Source of the DNA: Paenibacillus endoradicis
GTDB lineage: Bacteria; Bacillota; Bacilli; Paenibacillales; Paenibacillaceae
Reading direction: 5' to 3'
Length of the DNA stretch: 64,000 bases
NCBI RefSeq assembly: GCF_024721975.1
Contig: NZ_JANQBB010000007.1
Location: 326,409-390,408 of the forward strand
Shown: piece by piece, positions 17,527 to 25,674 of the stretch
Layout: every line of letters starts with the position of its first letter
Numbering within the stretch: the stretch's first letter is position 1
Program-made: the position numbers and the translations under genes
The notes under the pieces: generated by a model
What the model saw: only the letters and a program-made list of their open reading frames with translations
Databases searched by the model: none
Told to the model about the DNA's origin: nothing

Positions 17527-18675
17527 ATGGAACAAACGATTATTCGTTTTGAAGGTGTTTCAAAACAATACGATGAGCGTGACCCAGCCGTTCTGAAAAA
17601 TGTCAGCTTTGAGATAGAGCGTGGTAAATTTTATACGTTGCTAGGTCCTTCGGGCTGTGGTAAAACGACGATTCTTCGTCTAATTGCGGGATTCACAGCG
17701 CCAAGCCAAGGGAATATTTATTTCAATGGAAAAGTGATAAATAATTTACCTGCCAATGAGCGCCAAGTGAATACGGTGTTTCAAGATTATGCTTTATTTC
17801 CACATCTTAATGTATTTGAGAATGTTGCCTTTGGTCTACGTATCAAAAAGATGAAGGAAGCAGTTATTAAAGAAAAAGTGGCAGAGGCATTAAAGTTTGT
17901 TAACTTAGTAGGTTACGAAAATCGTGAAATTACGGAAATGTCTGGTGGTCAGCGCCAACGTGTTGCAATTGCGCGAGCTATAGTAAATGAGCCGCAAATA
18001 TTGTTGTTAGATGAACCTTTATCTGCATTAGATCTTAAGTTAAGAACTGAGATGCAATACGAGTTGAGGGAACTACAACGCAGACTGGGCATTACTTTTA
18101 TATTTGTCACACATGACCAAGAAGAGGCATTAGCGATGTCTGATGAAATCTTCGTATTAAATGGTGGTATTATTCAACAGTCGGGTACACCTATCGATAT
18201 TTACGATGAACCAATAAACCGTTTTGTTGCTGATTTTATCGGGGAATCAAATATTGTAAAGGGTAAGATGATTAAAGATTTTGAAGTGGAAATTTCAGGG
18301 ACAGTAGTTCCATGTGTCGATCAAGGCTTAAATGTCAATGAGACCGTGGATATTGTTATTCGTCCTGAAGATATTGAAATTGTTGGCTTGGATCGTAGTC
18401 AACTTCATGCTCGAGTAGACTCACAATTGTTCCGAGGCGTACATTATGAAATTTGTTGTTATGATGATAATGATAATGAATGGCTAGTACATAGTACTCG
18501 TAAAGCGACAGTGGGGGAACGTATTGCTCTATACTTTGAGCCTGAAGCCATTCACGTTATGCGACTTGGTGAGACAGAAGAAGAATTTGATAAACGACTG
18601 GAATCTTATGAAGACAGTGAAGTTGATCATAAGGAGTTAGCATCTCCAACTAAGGAGATGAATCATGGAAACTAA
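17527..18675 (+). CDS. potA: Spermidine/putrescine ABC transporter ATPase
   Basis: Cytoplasmic ATPase of a polyamine importer, 382 residues. It has Walker [10 protein letters not shown] near residue 40, Q-loop [11 protein letters not shown], signature [14 protein letters not shown], Walker [12 protein letters not shown] and the switch His in [11 protein letters not shown]-terminal TOBE-type regulatory domain starts near residue 240. The ATG at 17527 follows AAAGGAG with 8-base spacing; the longer frame from 17452 would start upstream of a TATAAT hexamer at 17488-17493. It overlaps potB by 11 bases in a tight four-gene operon. Confidence 0.95.
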   Translation: MEQTIIRFEGVSKQYDERDPAVLKNVSFEIERGKFYTLLGPSGCGKTTILRLIAGFTAPSQGNIYFNGKVINNLPANERQVNTVFQDYALFPHLNVFENVAFGLRIKKMKEAVIKEKVAEALKFVNLVGYENREITEMSGGQRQRVAIARAIVNEPQILLLDEPLSALDLKLRTEMQYELRELQRRLGITFIFVTHDQEEALAMSDEIFVLNGGIIQQSGTPIDIYDEPINRFVADFIGESNIVKGKMIKDFEVEISGTVVPCVDQGLNVNETVDIVIRPEDIEIVGLDRSQLHARVDSQLFRGVHYEICCYDDNDNEWLVHSTRKATVGERIALYFEPEAIHVMRLGETEEEFDKRLESYEDSEVDHKELASPTKEMNHGN

Positions 18676-19480
18676 AACACGCAATATATATTTGGTTCCT
18701 TATATTTTATGGATCGTTTTATTCGTAATTGCACCGATTATTCTTATTGTGTATTACTCTTTCTTCAATGTTGAAGGAGCATTCACGTTTGAAAATTACC
18801 AGAAATTTTTCACACCAGTCTATATGAAAATGACGTTAAGCTCATTTTGGTATGCATTGCTTATTACAATATTTTCTTTGGCAATCGCGTATCCTACGGC
18901 GTATTTATTGACGAAAACGAAGCATAAGTCATTATGGTTATTATTAATCATATTACCTAGCTGGATTAACCTATTGCTAAAAGCATACGCGTTTATCGGT
19001 ATATTTGGCACGTATGGTATTGTGAATGCGTTACTTGAAACGGTCGGCATTGGAAACCGTCAAATTTTATTTACCGATTTCAGTTTTATTTTTGTATCGG
19101 TATATATCTTTATTCCGTTTATGATATTACCGATCTACAATGCATTAGAGAAAATGAATCCCTCTCTTATCTATGCTGCAAGAGATTTAGGTGCGTCCTC
19201 GTGGGGGACATTCCGAAAAGTAATTTTCCCACTAACGCTGGACGGTGTTAAGGCGGGTTGTATTGCAGTATTTATTCCCGCGCTGTCATTGTTTATGCTT
19301 ACTCGTTTAATTGCCGGGAATCGAGTGATTACGCTTGGTACCGCTATTGAACAGCATTTCCTTGTAACTCAAGACTGGGGAATGGGGGCAACAATTGCCG
19401 TATTCTTAATTATAATAATGGTCGTTGTCATGATGCTCATGGGCCTGAGAAAGCGAGGGCTAGATTTTGTTAAACGATAA
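18665..19480 (+). CDS. potB: Spermidine/putrescine ABC transporter permease
   Basis: First membrane subunit of the polyamine importer, 271 residues with six membrane helices. The coupling loop that contacts PotA is [21 protein letters not shown]. The start lies inside the potA 3' end with an AAGGAGATG site, so the two are translationally coupled; it also overlaps potC. Confidence 0.94.
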   Translation: METKTRNIYLVPYILWIVLFVIAPIILIVYYSFFNVEGAFTFENYQKFFTPVYMKMTLSSFWYALLITIFSLAIAYPTAYLLTKTKHKSLWLLLIILPSWINLLLKAYAFIGIFGTYGIVNALLETVGIGNRQILFTDFSFIFVSVYIFIPFMILPIYNALEKMNPSLIYAARDLGASSWGTFRKVIFPLTLDGVKAGCIAVFIPALSLFMLTRLIAGNRVITLGTAIEQHFLVTQDWGMGATIAVFLIIIMVVVMMLMGLRKRGLDFVKR

Positions 19481-20270
19481 ATTAAAGTACTCTCGTATAT
19501 ATCTCATTGCAGTATTCATCGTGCTATATGCTCCGATTGTATATCTAATGGTGTATTCCTTTAACAGCGGTGGAACAATGACAGGTTTTGAAGGGTTCAC
19601 ATTTGATCATTACAAAGAAGTGATGCAAGATACTCGTCTGTTAATTATTGTGCTTAATACATTCGTTATTGCGCTATTGTCAGCAGCGATATCAACAATT
19701 ATTGGTGTATTTGGTGCCATTGCGATTCATTTTATGCGTAGCAAATCTAAGCAAACTTTGCTTACACTTAACAATGTCTTGATTGTTAGTCCGGATGTTA
19801 TTATTGGTGCATCGTTTTTAATTCTGTTTACTATTGTGGGCGTGAAACTTGGATTTGTATCGGTATTGCTATCTCATATTGCATTCAGCATTCCGATTGT
19901 TGTTATTATGGTATTGCCTAAGCTTCAAGAGATGAACAATTCATTGATTGATGCTGCGCGTGACCTAGGAGCGAGTACATGGCATGTTATCGCACGTGTT
20001 GTAATGCCGTTCATTAAGTCAGGTATTTTTGCAGGATTCTTTATGGCATTAACTTATTCCTTGGATGATTTTGCAGTTACATTCTTCGTAACGGGTAATG
20101 GCTATTCTACATTAGCAGTAGAAATCTATTCTCGCGCTAGACAAGGGGTATCTCTTTCCATTAACGCTCTTTCAACACTTATATTCTTATTTACGGTATT
20201 ACTGGTTATTGGATATTACTTCATTAACCAACGTAATAGTCGATTAGAAGATAAGGGGGCAAAACAATGA
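19467..20270 (+). CDS. potC: Spermidine/putrescine ABC transporter permease
   Basis: Second membrane subunit of the polyamine importer, 267 residues with six membrane helices and the coupling loop [21 protein letters not shown]. Translation is assigned to a TTG at 19467, overlapping the potB end by 14 bases with only a weak site, so it probably depends on coupling to potB. The gene ends with a 4-base ATGA overlap into potD. Confidence 0.93.
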   Translation: MLNDKLKYSRIYLIAVFIVLYAPIVYLMVYSFNSGGTMTGFEGFTFDHYKEVMQDTRLLIIVLNTFVIALLSAAISTIIGVFGAIAIHFMRSKSKQTLLTLNNVLIVSPDVIIGASFLILFTIVGVKLGFVSVLLSHIAFSIPIVVIMVLPKLQEMNNSLIDAARDLGASTWHVIARVVMPFIKSGIFAGFFMALTYSLDDFAVTFFVTGNGYSTLAVEIYSRARQGVSLSINALSTLIFLFTVLLVIGYYFINQRNSRLEDKGAKQ

Positions 20271-21340
20271 AACAAATAACAAGAATGTTTATTCTCGTTT
20301 TTGTTGTCTGCTTCGGCTTAATTTATCTCGTTGATTATATGAATAAGAGTGAAGGATACTCTGGAGATAATACATTAACGATATATAATTGGGGAGATTA
20401 CATCGATCCTGAGTTGATTAAACGCTTTGAATCAGAAACAGGCATTAAAGTTATCTACCAAACCTTCGATTCGAATGAAGCAATGATGACGAAAATCAAG
20501 CAAGGTGGTACAACCTTTGATATAAGTATTCCATCGGAATATGCCATTGATAAGATGAAGGCAGAAGGATTATTACTGCCAATTGATCATAATAAATTAC
20601 CTAATTTGAAAAATATAGATCCTAATTTTCTCGGTCTAGCCTTTGACCCTGATAATAAATATTCTATTCCTTATTTCTGGGGGACCGTAGGTATCGTCTA
20701 TAATCCAGATTTAGTAGGTGATCTTACATTCGAAAGCTGGAATGATCTTTGGGATGAGCAGTTAAAAAACAATGTGTTTCTGCTTGATGGCGCCCGTGAA
20801 GTTATTGGTATGGGCTTGAATTCGTTAGGTTATTCCTTGAATGACACCAATGAAGAACATTTACAAGAAGCACTTAAGAAGTTATCGCTACTTACGCCTA
20901 ATGTAAAAGCGATTGTCGGTGATGAGATCAAGATGTTAATGGCTAATGAAGAAGCCGCAGCAGCATTAGTATGGTCTGGAGATGCTCGAGAAATAATGGA
21001 TGAAAATGAAGATCTCGATTATATTGTTCCGAGTGAGGGTTCTAACCTATGGTTCGATAACATCGTTATTCCTTCAACTGCCCGTAATATTGAAGGTGCA
21101 CATCAATTCATTAATTTCATGCTTGATCCAGAAGTAGCGGCGCAAAATGCAGATTATGTAGGGTATTCTACTCCAAACGATGCCGCACTTGAGTTATTAG
21201 ATGAGGAAGTTTCAGGTGATGAGCGCTTCTATCCAGATGAAGAACTGACTTCTCGATTGGAGGTCTATAAAAATCTTGGACCGAGAATGTTGAGTCATTA
21301 TAATGAGTTGTTCCTGGAGTTCAAGATGCACCGCAAGTAG
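20267..21340 (+). CDS. potD: Spermidine/putrescine-binding protein, membrane-anchored
   Basis: Extracellular polyamine receptor, 357 residues. The bilobal domain starts at TLTIYNWGDYIDPELIKRFE and includes YFWGTVGIVYNPDL and the late SGDAREIMDEN, typical of PotD/PotF. The N-terminus has a hydrophobic stretch (residues ~7-24) but no lipobox: the only cysteine there (Cys15) is preceded by FVV. It therefore looks like an uncleaved or non-lipid signal anchor, unlike most Gram-positive receptors. It is the last gene of potABCD and is followed by three tandem palindromic elements. Confidence 0.92.
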   Translation: MKQITRMFILVFVVCFGLIYLVDYMNKSEGYSGDNTLTIYNWGDYIDPELIKRFESETGIKVIYQTFDSNEAMMTKIKQGGTTFDISIPSEYAIDKMKAEGLLLPIDHNKLPNLKNIDPNFLGLAFDPDNKYSIPYFWGTVGIVYNPDLVGDLTFESWNDLWDEQLKNNVFLLDGAREVIGMGLNSLGYSLNDTNEEHLQEALKKLSLLTPNVKAIVGDEIKMLMANEEAAAALVWSGDAREIMDENEDLDYIVPSEGSNLWFDNIVIPSTARNIEGAHQFINFMLDPEVAAQNADYVGYSTPNDAALELLDEEVSGDERFYPDEELTSRLEVYKNLGPRMLSHYNELFLEFKMHRK

Positions 21341-21342
21341 AG

Positions 21343-21526
21343 CGGTAGTTCAAAACAATCACTTGTGATCGCGATGAGTAGCTTCGTAGCAAAGTCGACG
21401 TCGAAGTTGCCATTCATCGGTTGTTTCAGTGCTCACGTACCAATAACGTACGTTGTGCGCTTCACTTCCCTAGCTTCATGGCATCTTCTTGGCGCTGACA
21501 AGCAACTGTTATGAACTTTTATTGGA
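21343..21526 (+). repeat. Long palindromic element, tandem copy B1
   Basis: First unit of a three-unit head-to-tail array, starting 3 bp after the potD stop. The GTAGTTC landmark recurs exactly 186 bp later. The ends are inverted repeats (GTTCAAAAC at the left, GTTATGAAC at the right) around a CGTAC tip. Confidence 0.85.
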
Positions 21527-21527
21527 A

Positions 21528-21712
21528 GAGGTAGTTCAAAACAGTCACTTGTGATCGCGATGAGTAGCTTCGTAGCATAGTCGATGTCGAAGTTGCCATT
21601 CATCGGTTGTTTCAGTGCTCACGTACCAATAAGGTACGTTGTGCGCTTCACTTCCCTAGCTTCATGGCATCTACTTGGCGCTGACAAGCAACTGTTATGA
21701 ACTTTTATAGGA
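21528..21712 (+). repeat. Long palindromic element, tandem copy B2
   Basis: Second unit, nearly identical to B1 and B3 with only a few substitutions, for example AAGGTACG for AACGTACG at the tip and CATAGTCGATG for CAAAGTCGACG. Confidence 0.85.
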
Positions 21713-21713
21713 A

Positions 21714-21898
21714 GAGGTAGTTCAAAACAGTCACTTGTGATCGCGATGAGTAGCTTCGTAGCAAAGTCGACGTCGAAGTTGCCATTCATCGGTTGTTTCA
21801 GTGCTCACGTACCAATAACGTACGTTGTGCGCTTCACTTCCCTAGCTTCATGGCATCTACTTGGCGCTGACAAGCAACTGTTTTGAACTTTTATTTAA
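21714..21898 (+). repeat. Long palindromic element, tandem copy B3
   Basis: Third unit. Its terminal arms (21720-21738 and 21870-21888) pair over 17 of 19 positions. The two non-Watson-Crick positions would be G-U wobbles in RNA made from the minus strand. Confidence 0.85.
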
Positions 21899-22141
21899 GT
21901 AGAAAAATGCAAATTTGAAAAGAGTGCTTTTCCAACATTAGTTAACCGCTAATAAGGAAAGTGCTTTTTTTATATGAAAAATATTGAATTTAATAAATTT
22001 GCACTTTTTGTACAGTGCTTTTTGATGGCTCTTGAATGTGAATAAATTGTGAACAATATGATCGTAAGTCGAGATGTAAATGGCACTATTGTATATAAAG
22101 TATCGATAGGTTTAGCATGAAAGGTAGTCCAACAATCTAAA

Positions 22142-22155
22142 AACTAACGTTAGTT
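22142..22155. promoter_or_regulatory. 14-bp perfect palindrome upstream of gudB
   Basis: AACTAACGTTAGTT reads the same on both strands. It lies about 190 bp upstream of the candidate gudB promoter, so it could be a regulator site; nothing else supports this. Confidence 0.35.
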
Positions 22156-22340
22156 GATATTTAATTTTATAAATACCTGCCATTAATTCAAATGAAAAAG
22201 TAATAATAATGAAAGTTTAATATGAAAACCATTACTTAATTGGCTTATGTGAAGTAATCTGTTGTAAGTCATAAACTTTAATTACACCATAATGTAAGGT
22301 AAGTTAACAATGTAATATTATCAAAAAAGTTTGCACTATA

Positions 22341-22369
22341 TGCACACATTATTCTTCCCAAAATATAAA
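22341..22369 (+). promoter_or_regulatory. Candidate promoter of gudB
   Basis: TGCACA (22341-22346) and TATAAA (22364-22369) are 17 bases apart, about 70 bases before the start codon. The -35 match is only 4 of 6. An overlapping dyad (TTGCA at 22331, TGCAC at 22341) could be an operator. Confidence 0.4.
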
Positions 22370-22437
22370 TATAGGAGTATGATGTAACAAACGACACAAT
22401 CAGGTGGTCGAATTCTATTATAAGGGGCAGATCTATT

Positions 22438-23697
22438 ATGACAGTATCAGTTATTCAGGAAACTCTAAATCCATATGAGATTGCACAACAACAAGTTGAT
22501 GCAGCGGCAGCATTACTTAATTTGCCGGAGCATATTTCGAATGTATTGAAACGCCCTATGCGTGTTCTTACAGTTAACTTCCCAATTAAAATGGATGATG
22601 GTTCTGTTCGTGTGTTTGAAGGATACCGTTCTCAACATAATGATGCAATTGGTCCTACTAAAGGTGGAATTCGCTTCCATCCAGATGTGACTTTGGACGA
22701 AGTAAAAGCACTTTCTATGTGGATGAGCTTTAAATGTGGTGTAGTTGGCCTTCCTTACGGTGGTGGTAAAGGTGGAGTTATTTGTAACCCACGTGAGCAT
22801 AGTAAAGGTGAACTAGAAAGAATTAGCCGTGGTTTCATGGAAGCAATTGCTGCTTTCGTTGGCCCACATAAAGATATCCCTGCTCCAGACGTTTACACTA
22901 ACGCTCAAACTATGGGCTGGATGATGGATACTTACAGCAAACTTGCTGGTGTAAACTCTCCTGGTGTAATTACTGGTAAACCGCTTATTCTTGGTGGTTC
23001 TAAAGGTCGTAATGAAGCAACTGCTCAAGGTTGTGTATATACAATTCTTGCATCTCTTGAAGATATGGGTAAAACTGCTAGTGAAGCTACAGTTGCTATT
23101 CAAGGTTTCGGTAATGCTGGTCGTATTGCAGCTCGTCTTCTTGATGAAGCTGGTTGTAAAGTAGTAGCAGTAAGTGACTCTAAAGGTGGTATCTACGATC
23201 CTAATGGACTAGATCTTGCTAAAGTTGGAGAACTTAAAGATAATGCTTCTATTCTAGATTATGGTAAAGAATTCCATATTTCTAATGAAGCTTTGCTTGA
23301 ACTTGATGTAACTGTTCTTATCCCTGCAGCTCTTGAAAATGTAATTACTTCTGCAAATGCAGCAGCTATTAAAGCAACAATTGTAGCTGAAGCAGCTAAT
23401 GGACCTACTACTCCTGAAGCAGACCGTGTTCTTACAGAAAAAGGAATTATTGTTATTCCTGACGTGCTTGCTAATGCAGGTGGCGTAACTGTTTCTTACT
23501 TCGAGTGGGTACAAAACTTGATGAATTATTACTGGAGCGAAGAAGAAGTACTTGAAAAACTAGAAGTAATTATGATTAACTCATATAAGGAAGTACGCGA
23601 TCTAGCGAAAGAGTACAATGTAAACCTTCGTAAAGCTGCATACATGATCGCAATTAAACGCATCTCTGCTGCAATGGAAGCAAGAGGCTGGGTTTAA
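22438..23697 (+). CDS. gudB: NAD-dependent glutamate dehydrogenase, RocG/GudB class
   Basis: A hexameric cytosolic enzyme that interconverts glutamate with 2-oxoglutarate and ammonia; its 419 residues are the usual length. The N-terminal substrate domain has GPTKGGIRFHP, the glycine-rich GLPYGGGKGG with catalytic Lys, and PAPDVYTNAQTM with catalytic Asp. The C-terminal Rossmann domain has IQGFGNAGRIAARLL, and VSDSKGGIYDPNG after the second strand indicates NAD preference. The codon use (many GGT, CTT and CGT codons) suggests high expression. It is followed 44 bp later by a diaminopimelate dehydrogenase gene. Choosing between the names rocG and gudB is not possible from sequence alone. Confidence 0.92.
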   Translation: MTVSVIQETLNPYEIAQQQVDAAAALLNLPEHISNVLKRPMRVLTVNFPIKMDDGSVRVFEGYRSQHNDAIGPTKGGIRFHPDVTLDEVKALSMWMSFKCGVVGLPYGGGKGGVICNPREHSKGELERISRGFMEAIAAFVGPHKDIPAPDVYTNAQTMGWMMDTYSKLAGVNSPGVITGKPLILGGSKGRNEATAQGCVYTILASLEDMGKTASEATVAIQGFGNAGRIAARLLDEAGCKVVAVSDSKGGIYDPNGLDLAKVGELKDNASILDYGKEFHISNEALLELDVTVLIPAALENVITSANAAAIKATIVAEAANGPTTPEADRVLTEKGIIVIPDVLANAGGVTVSYFEWVQNLMNYYWSEEEVLEKLEVIMINSYKEVRDLAKEYNVNLRKAAYMIAIKRISAAMEARGWV

Positions 23698-23741
23698 GCT
23701 TCTAGAATCAAACTTTAAATTAAGAAAGGTGAGTTTTCAAT

Positions 23742-24719
23742 ATGACTAAGCGGATTCGCGTTGGAATCGTAGGATACGGCAATCTTGGCCGTGGAGTTGA
23801 ATTATCCATCGCGCAAAATCCGGATATGCAAGTGGATGCAATTTTCACTCGAAGAGATCCTGCAACTATTTCTTCTAACACAAAAGCATATTCGATCGAG
23901 GATGCAACAAACTTTGTAAATGACATTGATGTCATGATTCTATGTGGAGGTTCTGCTACAGATCTTCCTGAACAAGGACCGCAATTTGCGAAAATGTTCA
24001 ACGTAGTTGACAGCTTTGACACTCATGCTAAAATTCCAGCTTACTTCGATGAAGTAAATGCTTCTGCTATTGAAGGTGGTAAAGTAGCCGTTATTTCAAC
24101 AGGCTGGGACCCAGGTCTATTCTCTTTGAACAGATTATTGTTTGAATCCATCTTACCTGTAGGTAATGGATATACTTTCTGGGGTAAAGGGGTAAGCCAA
24201 GGTCACTCTGATGCGATTCGTCGTGTTGCTGGCGTGAAAAACGGTAAACAATACACTATTCCAGTTGAAGATGCGGTACAACGTGTACGTAACGGGGAAA
24301 ACCCTGAGTTTTCCACTCGTGAAAAACATCTTCGTGAATGCTATGTAGTGGCTGAAGAAGGTGCGGATCTTGAGCGCATCAGAGAAGAAATAGTTTCTAT
24401 GCCTAACTACTTCTCAGATTATGATACAATCGTTAACTTTATCTCTGAAGAAGAATTAGAAGCTAATCACTCTGCTATGCCTCATGGTGGACTTGTACTG
24501 AGAAGTGGTACAACTGGTGAAAATACTACGCAAATTATGGAGTTTGGTTTGAATTTGGAGAGTAATCCAGAATTCACTTCAAGCGTTCTAGTTGCTTACG
24601 CACGTGCAGCTTACAAGCTTGCAAATGAAGGACAAAAAGGTGCTAAGACAGTATTCGATATTCCTTTCGGTTACTTGTCTCCGAAATCAGCTGCCGAACT
24701 TCGTAAAGAATTATTGTAA
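23742..24719 (+). CDS. ddh: meso-Diaminopimelate D-dehydrogenase
   Basis: NADP-dependent enzyme that reductively aminates L-2-amino-6-oxopimelate to meso-diaminopimelate in one step, bypassing the longer acylated branch of lysine and cell-wall precursor synthesis. The 325 residues match the family length. The N-terminal Rossmann motif is VGIVGYGNLGRGVE, followed by IFTRRDP (NADP phosphate contact). Substrate-domain segments include CGGSATDLPEQGP, STGWDPGLFSLNR and GKGVSQGHSDAIRR. It shares an apparent operon with the glutamate dehydrogenase, another ammonia-fixing reductive amination. It has a ribosome site (AAAGGTGA) and a terminator. Confidence 0.94.
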   Translation: MTKRIRVGIVGYGNLGRGVELSIAQNPDMQVDAIFTRRDPATISSNTKAYSIEDATNFVNDIDVMILCGGSATDLPEQGPQFAKMFNVVDSFDTHAKIPAYFDEVNASAIEGGKVAVISTGWDPGLFSLNRLLFESILPVGNGYTFWGKGVSQGHSDAIRRVAGVKNGKQYTIPVEDAVQRVRNGENPEFSTREKHLRECYVVAEEGADLERIREEIVSMPNYFSDYDTIVNFISEEELEANHSAMPHGGLVLRSGTTGENTTQIMEFGLNLESNPEFTSSVLVAYARAAYKLANEGQKGAKTVFDIPFGYLSPKSAAELRKELL

Positions 24720-24725
24720 TGAGAC

Positions 24726-24763
24726 TGGTCATGATACTGCAGGGTAATCATGACCATGTTTTT
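24726..24763 (+). terminator. Terminator after ddh
   Basis: A 10-bp perfect stem TGGTCATGAT/ATCATGACCA (24726-24735 with 24747-24756) is followed by TGTTTTT. Confidence 0.9.
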
Positions 24764-24861
24764 ACAGAGGGTTTGTACTATCTGTATAGTTATTTGCATT
24801 CGCTTATGTCGTATTGAGAATTAATCTTATAAAGTTATATAAATAATACTTCTGGAATAGC

Positions 24862-24901
24862 TATTTCATTTCATTAACGTTACAATAATGGCTATGAAAT
24901 A
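24862..24901. promoter_or_regulatory. Spaced dyad upstream of deoC
   Basis: TATTTCAT (24862-24869) and ATGAAATA (24894-24901) are perfect inverted partners 24 bases apart, just before the deoC ribosome site. They could be a regulator site or a leader hairpin; the evidence is limited to the symmetry. Confidence 0.3.
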
Positions 24902-24923
24902 TCGATGACAGGAGTGGCTAACG

Positions 24924-25604
24924 ATGAACGGAAATCAACTAGCATCTTATATTGATCATACATTGCTCAAAGCTGATGCTACTGAGCAAAATATAATTCA
25001 ATTATGTACAGAAGCGAAACAATATCATTTTGCAACAGTATGTATACATCCCTGCTGGGTAAAGCTTGCAGCAGAGCAATTACAAGATGAACGTGATGTA
25101 GGTATTACAACGGTAATAGGATTTCCACTGGGAGCAAATGCATCATCAATTAAGGCGTTAGAAGCACAGCAGGCTGTAGCGGATGGCGCGACTGAAGTTG
25201 ATATGGTACTCAATGTCGGTTACTTAAAAAGTAGGTTTTTAAGTGCAGTCAAATCGGATATTGAGGCAGTTGTAAATGCCTCGGGTACTTCTGCAATTGT
25301 GAAGGTAATTCTAGAAACGAGTTTGCTTACGAATGAAGAAATTGTGATTGCATGTCAGCTTGCTGTAGAAGCAGGTGCGCAATATGTGAAGACTTCTACT
25401 GGTTTCAGCTCAGGAGGTGCAACGACGGAGCATATTGCTCTAATGAGGCATACTGTAGGTGAGCGGGTAGGGGTAAAAGCTTCAGGTGGTATTCGTGATT
25501 ACGATACAACAGTAGCAATGATAAAAGCAGGAGCATCTCGAATTGGTGCTAGTGCAGGCATAACTATTGTGAACAAAGCGGAATCTGCTGCTAGTGATTA
25601 CTAG
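24924..25604 (+). CDS. deoC: Deoxyribose-phosphate aldolase
   Basis: A class I aldolase that splits 2-deoxyribose-5-phosphate into glyceraldehyde-3-phosphate and acetaldehyde in deoxynucleoside breakdown. The 226 residues form a TIM barrel starting [12 protein letters not shown]. The Schiff-base lysine is Lys156 in [14 protein letters not shown]; the assisting Asp in EVDMVLNVG and the second Lys in [10 protein letters not shown] are present. An AGGAGTGG site precedes the ATG. It stands alone here, without deoD, pdp or a nucleoside transporter. Confidence 0.95.
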   Translation: MNGNQLASYIDHTLLKADATEQNIIQLCTEAKQYHFATVCIHPCWVKLAAEQLQDERDVGITTVIGFPLGANASSIKALEAQQAVADGATEVDMVLNVGYLKSRFLSAVKSDIEAVVNASGTSAIVKVILETSLLTNEEIVIACQLAVEAGAQYVKTSTGFSSGGATTEHIALMRHTVGERVGVKASGGIRDYDTTVAMIKAGASRIGASAGITIVNKAESAASDY

Positions 25605-25612
25605 TGTAAATG

Positions 25613-25664
25613 AAAAGGCTAATCCCTTAATTATCTTACGATAACTAAGGGATTAGCCTTTTTT
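25613..25664. terminator. Bidirectional terminator between deoC and the GH2 gene
   Basis: A stem of about 22 bp (25613-25635 with 25640-25662, one mismatch) has A residues on one side and T residues on the other, and lies between converging genes. Confidence 0.92.
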
Positions 25665-25674
25665 GTGTTTATAT

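Larger units (their letters stand above)
21341..22437. other. Large intergenic region: tandem palindromes and gudB leader
   Basis: This 1.1-kb gap holds three tandem 186-bp palindromic elements (21343-21898), a weak terminator-like hairpin with a T run around 21930-21971, a 14-bp perfect palindrome at 22142-22155, and a candidate promoter at 22341-22369 for the glutamate dehydrogenase gene. The A/T-rich stretch 21980-22330 has no supported reading frame. Confidence 0.65.

Noticed and set aside
21343..21898. CRISPR array
   Set aside because: The units are 186 bp, contiguous and nearly identical over their whole length, with no unique spacers and no cas genes.
22320..22350. Possible sigma-54 promoter before gudB (TTTGCAC...TGCA)
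   Set aside because: The GC of the supposed -12 element is two bases too close to the -24 element, and no sigma-54 activator gene is nearby.
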